From contig JASHXZ010000087.1 of the NCBI GenBank assembly GCA_030043285.1, positions 1 to 9,309 of the forward strand: a stretch of 9,309 nucleotides of DNA. Reading direction: 5' to 3'. The first letter of the stretch is position 1. Every line of letters starts with the position of its first letter. A model generated the notes under the pieces. It worked only from the letters and a program-made list of their open reading frames with translations, did not search any database and was not told the origin of the DNA. Shown piece by piece: positions 1 through 6,520 of this stretch. Origin of the DNA: Xanthobacteraceae bacterium. Its GTDB lineage: Bacteria > Pseudomonadota > Alphaproteobacteria > Rhizobiales > Xanthobacteraceae. Made by a program: the position numbers and the translations under genes.

Positions 1-38
1 TGCAATCTGGACCAAACCAACACCTGGAAGGGCTTGTC

Positions 39-419
39 ATGGCCGAAGGTTCCAAAGAGCGAACTTATAGCGATGAAGAAATTCAGCAGCGTCTGCAGCG
101 CGACCTGCCGCATTGGCATCTCGAGAACGGTTGGATACGCCGCAAATATCGCACCAACAGTTGGAAGGGCACGCTGATGGTCATCAACACGGTCGGCCAT
201 CTGGCCGAGGCGGCGTGGCATCATCCCGACATCACCGCGTCCTATGCCTGGGTCGAGGTGCGGCTGCAAAATCATGCCGCCAAACGCATCACCGATAAGG
301 ATTTCGAGCTGGCAAAAAAGATCGAGGACGTCGTGCACTGGCAGCCCGCCCAGGAGGGCGGTGCGCTGGAAGGCACTCCGGCAAAGGATCAGCGCTTCGC
401 TTACATCAAATATGATTGA
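39..419 (+). CDS. pterin-4a-carbinolamine dehydratase-like protein (PCD/DCoH family)
   Basis: 126 aa, close to the usual size of the family. PCD dehydrates 4a-hydroxytetrahydropterins, recycling the cofactor of aromatic amino acid hydroxylases; many bacterial members lie in other pterin contexts. The active-site signature is complete: E57, three residues, H61-H62-P63, five residues, Y69, nine residues, H79, eight residues, D88. This is the pattern expected of catalytically competent members. The ATG at 39 has a good ribosome binding site, GGAAGGG at 26-32, six bases upstream. The reading frame is also open from the window edge to 39, so a longer start cannot be fully excluded. The gene lies 42 bp before fhcB on the same strand, and no phenylalanine hydroxylase gene is in view. 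A role with H4MPT or another pterin is inferred from context only. It is soluble, with no signal peptide seen. Confidence 0.9.
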   Translation: MAEGSKERTYSDEEIQQRLQRDLPHWHLENGWIRRKYRTNSWKGTLMVINTVGHLAEAAWHHPDITASYAWVEVRLQNHAAKRITDKDFELAKKIEDVVHWQPAQEGGALEGTPAKDQRFAYIKYD

Positions 420-434
420 GCGCCGCGCACTTTT

Positions 435-450
435 CGACCCGCTCAGGTCG
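435..450 (+). other. small intercistronic inverted repeat before fhcB
   Basis: CGACC at 435-439 pairs with GGTCG at 446-450 around a six-base loop, in the 42-bp gap between the PCD-like gene and fhcB. It ends 11 bases before the fhcB ATG, so a hairpin here could affect fhcB translation or mRNA processing. No T-run follows, so it does not look like a terminator. A 5-bp stem in GC-rich DNA may well be chance. Confidence 0.25.
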
Positions 451-461
451 GGATAGCGGAA

Positions 462-1565
462 ATGCAGCGTGCATGGATTGCCGGAGAGGCGGTGACGCTG
501 GACGCGGCGATTGCCGAGGCGGCTAGGCTCGTCGCTGCAAGCAATCAGCCGCTGATTGCCGGGTTGGGCACTGATGTCGCCGGCGCCCGCGCGGCGATAG
601 CGTTGGCGCAGCAGGTCGGCGCCGCAATCGACCACATGCACTCTGAAAGCCTGCTGCGGGATCTCGACGTCGTGCGTTCCTCCGGCGTCATGTTGACGAC
701 GCCAACCGAGACTGACGTGCATGCCGACACGCTCCTGCTGGCAGGCCCGCTTCCGCACGACGGACTGTTCCAACAAATCGTTTTGGGCTCCAAGCGGCCA
801 GCCGAACGGGGCAGGGCACTTCGCATTTTTTGGCTTTGCCCGGGAAGCAGTGCGGCGACAGCGGCCGGTGGCAAGAACAATATTCAGATTATCGGCAGAG
901 CGCCCGGCGACCTGCCTGCCCTGCTCGCCGCGCTACGCGCGCGCGTCGCCGACCGGCCCATTGCCAAAGTCGCGGTCTCCGCAAGGTTGCTGGAGCAAAT
1001 TTCGCGCGACCTCAAAGCTTCACGATTCGGTGTCGCGATCTGGTCTGCCGCGAGCATCGATGCGCTGACAATCGAGATGTTGTGCGGTCTGGTCAATGAC
1101 CTCAATGCGATGACCCGCTTTTCCACGCTGCCGCTGCTACCGGCCGACAACGCGCTCGGCATTCTGCAGGTCTGCGGCTGGATGACCGGCGTTCCAATGC
1201 GTACCGGCTTCGGCCGCCTCTATCCGCATCATGATCCGTGGCTGTTCGATCGCCGGCGCCTCGCCGAGGCCGGCGAGACCGATTGCGTCATTTGGATTTC
1301 AGCCTATCGGGCCGAAGCGCCGCCCTGGCGCGAAGCACCGCCAACCATCGCCCTGACGGCCGACGGAGCCGGCTTCCGGATGCCGCCGCGCGTCCATATT
1401 GCCGTCGGCACTCCGGCGGTTGACCATGCGGCTGTCCATTATGTTCCATCGATCGGGACACTGGCGGCGCTCGCCGCGTCGCAGCCGAGCCAAATGATTT
1501 CCGTGGCTGATGCGGTATCGCGCATTGCTGCCGCGCTGCCGGACGATGGAGCGGGTCGATGCTGA
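462..1565 (+). CDS. fhcB: formyltransferase/hydrolase complex subunit B (formylmethanofuran dehydrogenase subunit B homolog)
   Basis: 367 aa. FhcB is the structural counterpart of archaeal FwdB/FmdB in the cytoplasmic Fhc complex, which turns formyl-H4MPT into formate via formylmethanofuran. Archaeal subunit B carries a tungsto- or molybdopterin and an iron-sulfur cluster. Here the first cysteine is C126, and there is no N-terminal CxxC-type cluster motif. That fits the bacterial form, which is shorter and has lost redox activity. The start of the protein resembles the family (LIAGLGTDVAGARAAIALAQ at 31-50, then a QVGAAID segment). Identification also rests on the fhcB-A-D-C order. The start at 462 is chosen for its position after the PCD-like gene; its ribosome binding site (GCGGA) is weak and close. 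The 3' end overlaps fhcA by 7 bp, suggesting translational coupling. Confidence 0.92.
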   Translation: MQRAWIAGEAVTLDAAIAEAARLVAASNQPLIAGLGTDVAGARAAIALAQQVGAAIDHMHSESLLRDLDVVRSSGVMLTTPTETDVHADTLLLAGPLPHDGLFQQIVLGSKRPAERGRALRIFWLCPGSSAATAAGGKNNIQIIGRAPGDLPALLAALRARVADRPIAKVAVSARLLEQISRDLKASRFGVAIWSAASIDALTIEMLCGLVNDLNAMTRFSTLPLLPADNALGILQVCGWMTGVPMRTGFGRLYPHHDPWLFDRRRLAEAGETDCVIWISAYRAEAPPWREAPPTIALTADGAGFRMPPRVHIAVGTPAVDHAAVHYVPSIGTLAALAASQPSQMISVADAVSRIAAALPDDGAGRC

Positions 1566-3193
1566 CGCACCTGGTCGGCGGCCGTGTCATCGATCCGGCC
1601 AACGGTCGCGACGCGGTGGGCGATGTGTGGTGGCGCGATGGACGCATCATCGACGCGCCGAGCGAGACGCGTACCGAGGCGACCTACGACGCGACCGGCA
1701 AGATCGTGATGGCCGGTGCCATCGACATCCATTCGCACATCGCCGGCTGGAACGTAAACACCGCGCGTCTTTTGCTGCCCGAATATCATCGGGCCGCCGC
1801 GCAGCGTCCTGCCGCGACGCCGTTGTCATACGCCGGATGGTCGACTTTCGAGACCGGATGCCGCTACGCCGCGATGGGTTTCACCACCGTCGTCGAGCCG
1901 GCGGTATCACCGCATTATGCGCTGCACGCTCACCTTGAACTGGCCGACATTCCGATCATCGATAAGGCCACACTCGCAGTGCTCGGTAACGACGATTATC
2001 TGCTTACCCTGCTGCACGCCCAGGAAAGCGAATCGGCAATCGAGGATTACGTTGCCTGGATCCTCGACATGACACGCTCGATCGGCATCAAGGTCGTCAA
2101 TGCGGGCGGCGCGGCGGCATTCAAGGAAAATATACGCCAGTTCTCGCTTGACGATGTCGTGCCAAACTACGGGGTCTCGTCGCGGAAAATCGTCAACGCG
2201 TTGCAGCACGCAGTCAATAACCTGGGCGTGCCGCACCCGCTTCATGTGCATTGCAATAACCTTGGGCTTGCCGGGAACGTCGCTACCGCGCTCGACACGA
2301 TAGCGGCGGCGGAGGGATTGCCGCTGCATCTCGCGCATTTGCAATTCTACGGCTATGGCACCGAAGGCGAGCGAGGTTTTTCTTCCGCTGCAGCGCGGCT
2401 TGCTGAAGCCGTGAATGCGGCGTCGGACGTGACCGTTGACGTCGGCCAGGTCATGTTTGGGCCCACGGTGACGATATCGTCCGATGTATTGCGCCAGTTC
2501 AACGCACGCGGTCGTGCGCGACCGAGAAAGTGGCTGATCCTCGACGGCGACGCCAACGGTGCCGGCGTCGTGCCGTACGATTATCGTCGCAGCGATTTCT
2601 ACAACGCCGTGCAGTGGGCCGTCGGCCTCGAATTGTTTTTGCTGATCAACGATCCCGAACGCGTGTTCTTCACCACCGATCATCCGAACGGCGCCCCCTT
2701 TACCAGCTATCCCGAGATTTTCGCGCTGCTCATGAGCCGCGATCTGCGCGCGAAATGGATCGCCGATCTGCCGCGCGCGGCGATGGCGATGACGACGCTT
2801 CCGTCGATCACGCGCGAATATACGCTGCCTGAGATCGCGGCCATGACCCGTGCGGCGCCCGCGCGTCTTTTCGGCTTGACCGATCGCGGCCATCTCGGCA
2901 CCGGCGCAGTGGCGGATGTGGCGGTGTACGAAGACGATGCCGACCGCGCCAAAATGTTTCGCGCCGCCGCGCTCGTATTCAAAGACGGCGAACGCGTCGT
3001 GCGCGACGGCGAGATTACGCGCCGCACTTGGGGCCGCGCCCTCACCGTCGCGCCGCCGCGCGACCGCGCGACCGACCGGCGGATGAAAGATTATTACGAC
3101 GCGCGCTACGGCGTGTCGGATGAGTTGTTCAAAGTCCCAGCCCACGCTTTGGGTCGACCGGAACCGTTTGGGGTCGTGCCATGCCGGCCTTGA
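1559..3193 (+). CDS. fhcA: formyltransferase/hydrolase complex subunit A (formylmethanofuran hydrolase, amidohydrolase fold)
   Basis: 544 aa, full length for the family. FhcA is the hydrolytic subunit: it cleaves N-formylmethanofuran to formate and methanofuran at a binuclear metal site. Likely metal ligands are visible: H58 and H60 in DIHSHIAG, K178 in GIKVVNAGG (the position of the carboxylated lysine in archaeal FwdA), H231 in HVHCNN, H257 or H260 in LHLAH, and D374 in TTDHPNG. The N-terminal strand (VIDPANGRDAVGDVWWRDGR) and the late GTGAVADVAVYEDD segment are typical of the amidohydrolase beta-sandwich. ATG at 1559 has GGAG at 1548-1551 at good spacing, and ATGCTGA overlaps the fhcB stop. 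The end overlaps fhcD by 13 bp. The assignment is secure; the ligand assignments are by motif context, not by alignment. Confidence 0.96.
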   Translation: MLTHLVGGRVIDPANGRDAVGDVWWRDGRIIDAPSETRTEATYDATGKIVMAGAIDIHSHIAGWNVNTARLLLPEYHRAAAQRPAATPLSYAGWSTFETGCRYAAMGFTTVVEPAVSPHYALHAHLELADIPIIDKATLAVLGNDDYLLTLLHAQESESAIEDYVAWILDMTRSIGIKVVNAGGAAAFKENIRQFSLDDVVPNYGVSSRKIVNALQHAVNNLGVPHPLHVHCNNLGLAGNVATALDTIAAAEGLPLHLAHLQFYGYGTEGERGFSSAAARLAEAVNAASDVTVDVGQVMFGPTVTISSDVLRQFNARGRARPRKWLILDGDANGAGVVPYDYRRSDFYNAVQWAVGLELFLLINDPERVFFTTDHPNGAPFTSYPEIFALLMSRDLRAKWIADLPRAAMAMTTLPSITREYTLPEIAAMTRAAPARLFGLTDRGHLGTGAVADVAVYEDDADRAKMFRAAALVFKDGERVVRDGEITRRTWGRALTVAPPRDRATDRRMKDYYDARYGVSDELFKVPAHALGRPEPFGVVPCRP

Positions 3194-4089
3194 CGATCAA
3201 AGGCGTGCAGATCGACGACACCTTCGCCGAAGCCTTCGGCATGCGGGCAACCGCGCTCATTATCACCGCCGACACCGCGAGATGGGCACGACAAGCCGCG
3301 GTCACGATGACCGGGATGGCCACTTCGGTCATCGGTTGCGGCTGCGAGGCCGGCATCGATCGCGAACTCAACAGCAGGCAGACGCCGGATGGTCGGCCAG
3401 GGATTCGGGTTTTGCTGTTCGCGGTGTCGACGGCCGAACTGCAGAAACAGGTGCAGACCCGTGTCGGGCAATGCGTGCTGACGAGCCCGGGTTCGGCCTG
3501 CTATTCCGGTCTCGAAGGTGAAGAGTCGCTGCGCCTCGGCGACGGGCTGCGTTATTTCGGCGACGGCTGGCAGATTTCAAAGCGCGTCGGCCCGAAACAT
3601 TTCTGGCGCATCCCGGTGATGGACGGAGAGTTTGTGTGCGAGGCGAGCGCCGGTTTGACCAAAAAAGCGGTCGGTGGCGGCAACCTTATCATTATCGGCC
3701 GTACGGCGCAGACGACGCGAGCTGCCGCCGAGGCTGCCGCCGCCGCTATCGCCAAAGTCCCGGATGTGATCGCGCCTTTTCCGGGCGGCATCGTCCGATC
3801 AGGTTCGAAGGTCGGCTCCAAATACAAGGGCGTACCGGCCTCCACCAACGATGCGTATTGTCCGACGCTGCGCGGCGTCGTGAAGACCGCGCTCGAGGCC
3901 GATGCGGCTGCGGTGCTCGAGATCGTCATCGACGGGCTCACGTCTGATGCCGTAGCCTCCGCCATGCGCGCCGGGATTGCGGCGCTCGTCAAGCTCGGCC
4001 CCAAACGCGGCGCCATGCGGATCAGTGCCGGCAATTACGGCGGCAAGCTCGGCCCTCACCACTATCACTTGCGGAGATTGCTGCCGTGA
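3181..4089 (+). CDS. fhcD: formylmethanofuran:tetrahydromethanopterin N-formyltransferase
   Basis: 302 aa, normal length for the Ftr family. It transfers the formyl group between H4MPT and methanofuran; in bacteria it works inside the Fhc complex, feeding FhcA in the oxidative direction. Recognisable family segments are GGIVRSGSKVGSKYKG at 202-217, NDAYCPTLRGVVKTALEAD at 223-241, the Ala-rich helix at about 180-191, and the C-terminal NYGGKLGPHHYHL at 285-297. The ATG at 3181 overlaps the end of fhcA (shared bases 3181-3193), with a G-run (TTTGGGGT) about 8-10 bases upstream as a possible ribosome binding site. The end shares four bases (GTGA) with the start of fhcC. Soluble, no signal peptide. 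Methanofuran in bacteria can be a polyglutamylated variant, which cannot be judged here. Confidence 0.97.
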   Translation: MPALTIKGVQIDDTFAEAFGMRATALIITADTARWARQAAVTMTGMATSVIGCGCEAGIDRELNSRQTPDGRPGIRVLLFAVSTAELQKQVQTRVGQCVLTSPGSACYSGLEGEESLRLGDGLRYFGDGWQISKRVGPKHFWRIPVMDGEFVCEASAGLTKKAVGGGNLIIIGRTAQTTRAAAEAAAAAIAKVPDVIAPFPGGIVRSGSKVGSKYKGVPASTNDAYCPTLRGVVKTALEADAAAVLEIVIDGLTSDAVASAMRAGIAALVKLGPKRGAMRISAGNYGGKLGPHHYHLRRLLP

Positions 4090-4907
4090 CGCGGCTGACC
4101 CTTGCGCTGCGCCAACGCCCCAGCCAACGGCTCGATCTATCGCCGTTGGTGCCGCATCTCTTGGCCGGTAAATCAGCCCGCGAGATCGAACGTATCGAAT
4201 TGCAGACGACGCGCCGTCGGGTCGCGGTCGGCGAGGTGTTTCGTCTGCGCATGGGGGATGCCGAGCAAATCTGCATCGAGGGGTCCTGCGAGCGCCTCGA
4301 CTACGTCGGCCGGGAAATGACGGGTGGTGAGCTTCTGGTTGATGGCGATGTCGGCATCCAAGCCGGCCGGCTGTTGAGCGGCGGCCGGCTCGCGATCCGC
4401 GGCAATGCCGGGCCGTGGGCTGCGTCCGGGATGAAATCCGGGTTGTTGCAAATACTGGGCGCGGCGGGCGACCGGCTCGGCGGTCCGCTACCCGGAGAAA
4501 TGAGCGGAATGCGCGGCGGCATCGTCGTCGTTCGCGGCGATGCAGGCGAGCGCGCCGGCGACCGCATGCGGCGCGGCACGATCATCATCGAGGGTCATGG
4601 CGGACCTTATCCCGGCAGCAGAATGATTGCCGGTACGCTCATCGTTTTGCGCAGCGCGGGCGCGCTGCCCGGATTTCTGCTCAAGCGCGGTACCATCGTG
4701 CTCGGCGGCGGTTGCGATGCACTGTCACCGACATTCGTCGATTGCGGCGTACACCAGCTCCTCGCCAATCGATACATGGCCGCCATGATCGAGCCCTACA
4801 GCAGGCCTGCGGCCAAGCTCATGCGCCGCCCGCTGAGGCGGCTTGCCGGCGACATGGCGGTGCTGGGCAAAGGCGAGATCTTTGTCGAAAACACGACGGA
4901 AGCTTAG
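4086..4907 (+). CDS. fhcC: formyltransferase/hydrolase complex subunit C (beta-helix subunit)
   Basis: 273 aa, starting with GTG at 4086 in a 4-bp GTGA overlap with fhcD. FhcC is the homolog of archaeal FwdC/FmdC, related to the C-terminal beta-helix domain of glutamate synthase. It has a structural or assembly role joining the other Fhc subunits; no catalytic function is known. Glycine-rich repeats spaced about 19 residues apart run from about 79 to 208: GDVGIQAG, GNAGPWAASG, GAAGDRLGG, GDAGERAGDRMRRG, GHGGPYPGSRMIAG and SAGALPGFLLKRG. Each is followed by a short hydrophobic strand (GIVVVRG, GTIIIEG, GTLIVLR, GTIVLGG). It is the last gene of the fhcBADC order. The stop TAG lies inside a small inverted repeat. 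Confidence 0.95.
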   Translation: MTRLTLALRQRPSQRLDLSPLVPHLLAGKSAREIERIELQTTRRRVAVGEVFRLRMGDAEQICIEGSCERLDYVGREMTGGELLVDGDVGIQAGRLLSGGRLAIRGNAGPWAASGMKSGLLQILGAAGDRLGGPLPGEMSGMRGGIVVVRGDAGERAGDRMRRGTIIIEGHGGPYPGSRMIAGTLIVLRSAGALPGFLLKRGTIVLGGGCDALSPTFVDCGVHQLLANRYMAAMIEPYSRPAAKLMRRPLRRLAGDMAVLGKGEIFVENTTEA

Positions 4908-4919
4908 CGACAAAGCTTC
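4899..4919 (+). terminator. possible weak hairpin at the end of fhcC
   Basis: GAAGCTT at 4899-4905 and AAGCTTC at 4913-4919 form a perfect 7-bp stem with a 7-base loop across the fhcC stop codon. No T-run follows (the next bases are GTAATCC), so it is at best a weak or Rho-assisted attenuator, or an mRNA 3'-end stabiliser between fhcC and the downstream genes. A chance HindIII-site repeat is possible. Confidence 0.3.
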
Positions 4920-4976
4920 GTAATCCACCTGGAAATTGCGTAAGATAAGTTGAGGCTAAGGCGGCGGAGGCACCTC

Positions 4977-5213
4977 ATGGACATCGTAGCTATCGTGTTC
5001 ACTGTTTGCACGCTGGCGCATCCCGACCAGTGCGAGGAACGGCGGATCGAATATTTTTGGCATGGCTCGTTGCGCGCCTGTGTGCAGGGCGCACAGCCTT
5101 ATCTCGCACAATGGATCGGCGAGCATCCGAATTGGACCATCAAACGATACCACTGCGAATTCCCCCGCAAGAGAGATAAAGCCGATGCGCCTGGAGCAGC
5201 GCGCCCGGCGTGA
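4977..5213 (+). CDS. small four-cysteine hypothetical protein
   Basis: 78 aa from the ATG at 4977, which has GGCGGAGG at about 4962-4969 at ideal spacing. A TTG nine codons earlier is open but lies before this ribosome binding site. Function not recognised. The protein begins with a short hydrophobic stretch (MDIVAIVFTVCTLA) and has four cysteines (C11, C19, C35, C60), a pattern consistent with two disulfides or a metal site. Its middle (EYFWHGSLRACVQGAQPYLA) and the HPNWTIKRYHC segment resemble small uncharacterised alphaproteobacterial proteins known to me only as hypothetical. The tail is charged and Ala/Pro-rich. The gene overlaps folP by 29 bp in another frame, implying co-transcription. 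Export is possible but the N-terminus lacks the usual basic residues. Confidence 0.75.
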   Translation: MDIVAIVFTVCTLAHPDQCEERRIEYFWHGSLRACVQGAQPYLAQWIGEHPNWTIKRYHCEFPRKRDKADAPGAARPA

Positions 5214-6024
5214 CGCGTTCCTTGAAAAAATCGGCAGCCGCCCGCTGATAATGGGAATCCTTAATCTGACGCCGGATTCGTTTTCCGACGGCGGGCGTTT
5301 TGTTGCAGCGGAGGCGGCATTGTCGCATGCAGCCGCTATGGCGGCCGCCGGCTGCGATATCATCGATGTCGGCGGCGAATCGACCCGGCCCGGAGCCATT
5401 TCGGTCACCGAGGCCGAGGAGCTTTCGCGCATCGAAGCAGTTTTTGCCCAGCTTGCGCTCCGCCTCGCCATTCCGCTTTCGATCGACACTTACAAAGCAA
5501 GTGTCGCGGCGCGCGCGCTGGAGATGGGCGCCATCCTGGTGAACGACGTCTGGGGTCTGCAGAAGGATCCGGCGATGGCCGATACGGTCGCATCGGGCGA
5601 AGCCGCAGTCGTGATCATGCACAATCGCACCGACAAGGACGCCACGCTCGACATCCTCGCCGAGATCAGACGATTTTTTGCCCGTTCGCTTGAATTGGCG
5701 GATGTTGCCGGAATCCCGCGCTCGCGCATCATCCTCGATCCCGGGATTGCCTTCGGCAAGACCGCTCGTCAGAACGTCCAAGTGATTGCCCGGCTCGGCG
5801 AGCTGACTGACTTTGGCTGTCCGATCATGGTCGGACTGTCGCGCAAGACCTTTCTTGGATCGCTGGTGGAGGGCGGTATCGAGGGACAACTCGTCGGCAC
5901 CGTCGCGGCCAATCTCGTGGCAGCGATGCACGGCGCCTCGATCTTCAGAGTCCATGACGTCGCCGCGCATGTCAGTGCGCTCAAAGTGCTGGACACGATC
6001 TGCGCCGGCGGGAACCTGGATTAA
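5185..6024 (+). CDS. folP: dihydropteroate synthase
   Basis: 279 aa. FolP condenses 6-hydroxymethyl-dihydropterin pyrophosphate with p-aminobenzoate to give dihydropteroate in folate synthesis, in the cytoplasm. Both family signatures are present: MGILNLTPDSFSDGG at 23-37 and DVGGESTRPGA at 61-71. Other core elements are SIDTYKASVA at 99-108, VNDVWGLQ at 119-126, IMHNR at 144-148, ILDPGIAFGKT at 183-193, VGLSRKTFLG at 216-225 and the C-terminal RVHDV at 255-259. The ATG at 5185 is preferred: GAGAGA at 5171-5176 lies upstream at suitable spacing and the protein then begins where the family does. The frame is open 41 codons further up, but that part translates the preceding gene out of frame. 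No folB or folK follows, unlike many folate clusters. The motifs fit ordinary folate synthesis, though H4MPT synthesis also uses a DHPS-like step. Confidence 0.96.
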   Translation: MRLEQRARRDAFLEKIGSRPLIMGILNLTPDSFSDGGRFVAAEAALSHAAAMAAAGCDIIDVGGESTRPGAISVTEAEELSRIEAVFAQLALRLAIPLSIDTYKASVAARALEMGAILVNDVWGLQKDPAMADTVASGEAAVVIMHNRTDKDATLDILAEIRRFFARSLELADVAGIPRSRIILDPGIAFGKTARQNVQVIARLGELTDFGCPIMVGLSRKTFLGSLVEGGIEGQLVGTVAANLVAAMHGASIFRVHDVAAHVSALKVLDTICAGGNLD

Positions 6025-6103
6025 TTTGCCGTAAGCCCCGAACATTCGCCATGGGACATTGTAAGGCGTTTGTCTTGCACTTGACCGCATAAGGGCGCAG
6101 ACC

Positions 6104-6119
6104 GCTCCACGACAGGAGC
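6104..6119 (+). other. small leader hairpin upstream of the exported cysteine protein gene
   Basis: GCTCC at 6104-6108 and GGAGC at 6115-6119 form a 5-bp stem with a 6-base loop, just upstream of the AGGGAAG ribosome binding site of the gene starting at 6139. It lies in the 114-bp gap after folP, in which I see no convincing promoter or T-run terminator. It could be chance. Confidence 0.22.
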
Positions 6120-6138
6120 CACAACAGGGAAGTTGGTC

Positions 6139-6498
6139 ATGACTCGCGTTATCGTATCGGTCGGGCTCGGCGCCATGCTGCTGTTTGCTTGCGGCGCCAA
6201 CTCGAAGGCAAAAGCGGTCGAGCTCAACGATTATCCGACGTCGGCGCGCGTCGACTACGTCTTTGGCTGCATGAAGGCCAACGGCGAAACGCAGGTTTCG
6301 CTGCAGAAATGCTCCTGTTCAGTCGACATCATCGCCTCGCTGTTGCCCTACGACCGTTATGTCGCGGCCGAGACCGTGCTGAGCATGGCGCAAGTCCCCG
6401 GCAATCTCGGTGGCGAATTTCGTTCGACGGCGATTGCCCACTCGGCGATTGAGGATTTGCGCCGCGCGCAGGCCGAGGCGGAAGTCCGCTGTTTCTGA
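6139..6498 (+). CDS. small exported cysteine-containing protein, function unknown
   Basis: 119 aa from the ATG at 6139, with AGGGAAG at about 6127-6133 upstream; a TTG two codons earlier overlaps that site and is less likely. The N-terminus is a signal sequence (MTRVIVSVGLGAMLLFACG). It may be cut by signal peptidase I after AKA at residue 26, or, less typically, lipidated at C18 (LFAC is a poor lipobox). The mature part has four cysteines: C44 (FGCMKANGE), C58 and C60 (QKCSCSVD) and C118 at the very end (VRCF), suggesting two disulfides. The C-terminal half looks helical. I do not recognise a characterised family, though similar small proteins occur in methylotroph genomes. It converges on the SoxYZ-like gene with 22 bp between stops, close to the xoxF locus, so a periplasmic role linked to methanol oxidation is possible but inferred. 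Confidence 0.8.
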   Translation: MTRVIVSVGLGAMLLFACGANSKAKAVELNDYPTSARVDYVFGCMKANGETQVSLQKCSCSVDIIASLLPYDRYVAAETVLSMAQVPGNLGGEFRSTAIAHSAIEDLRRAQAEAEVRCF

Positions 6499-6520
6499 CG
6501 GCTTTTTCCGACGACGCCGT
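6498..6520. terminator. possible short bidirectional hairpin between convergent genes
   Basis: ACGGC at 6498-6502 and GCCGT at 6516-6520 are inverted repeats filling the 22-bp gap between two convergent stop codons. A run of five T lies inside the loop rather than after the stem, so this is a weak candidate. Its main support is its position between converging transcription units. Confidence 0.22.

Noticed and set aside
1..38. Possible end of an upstream gene at the window edge
   Set aside because: The only nearby stop in another frame (TAG at 68-70) would need a 30-bp overlap with the PCD-like gene, and the 22 or so residues visible are not recognisable.
1907..3145. 412-residue open frame on the minus strand opposite fhcA
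   Set aside because: It mirrors fhcA codons in a GC-rich gene, is very rich in Arg/His, and has no family motif; fhcA is certain.
3720..3756. GCC-rich short repeat in fhcD
   Set aside because: It encodes an ordinary alanine-rich helix of the Ftr family and is not a functional DNA repeat.
5062..5184. 41-codon N-terminal extension of FolP
   Set aside because: It translates the upstream small gene in another frame and has no counterpart in the DHPS family; ATG 5185 has a ribosome binding site and family-like length.
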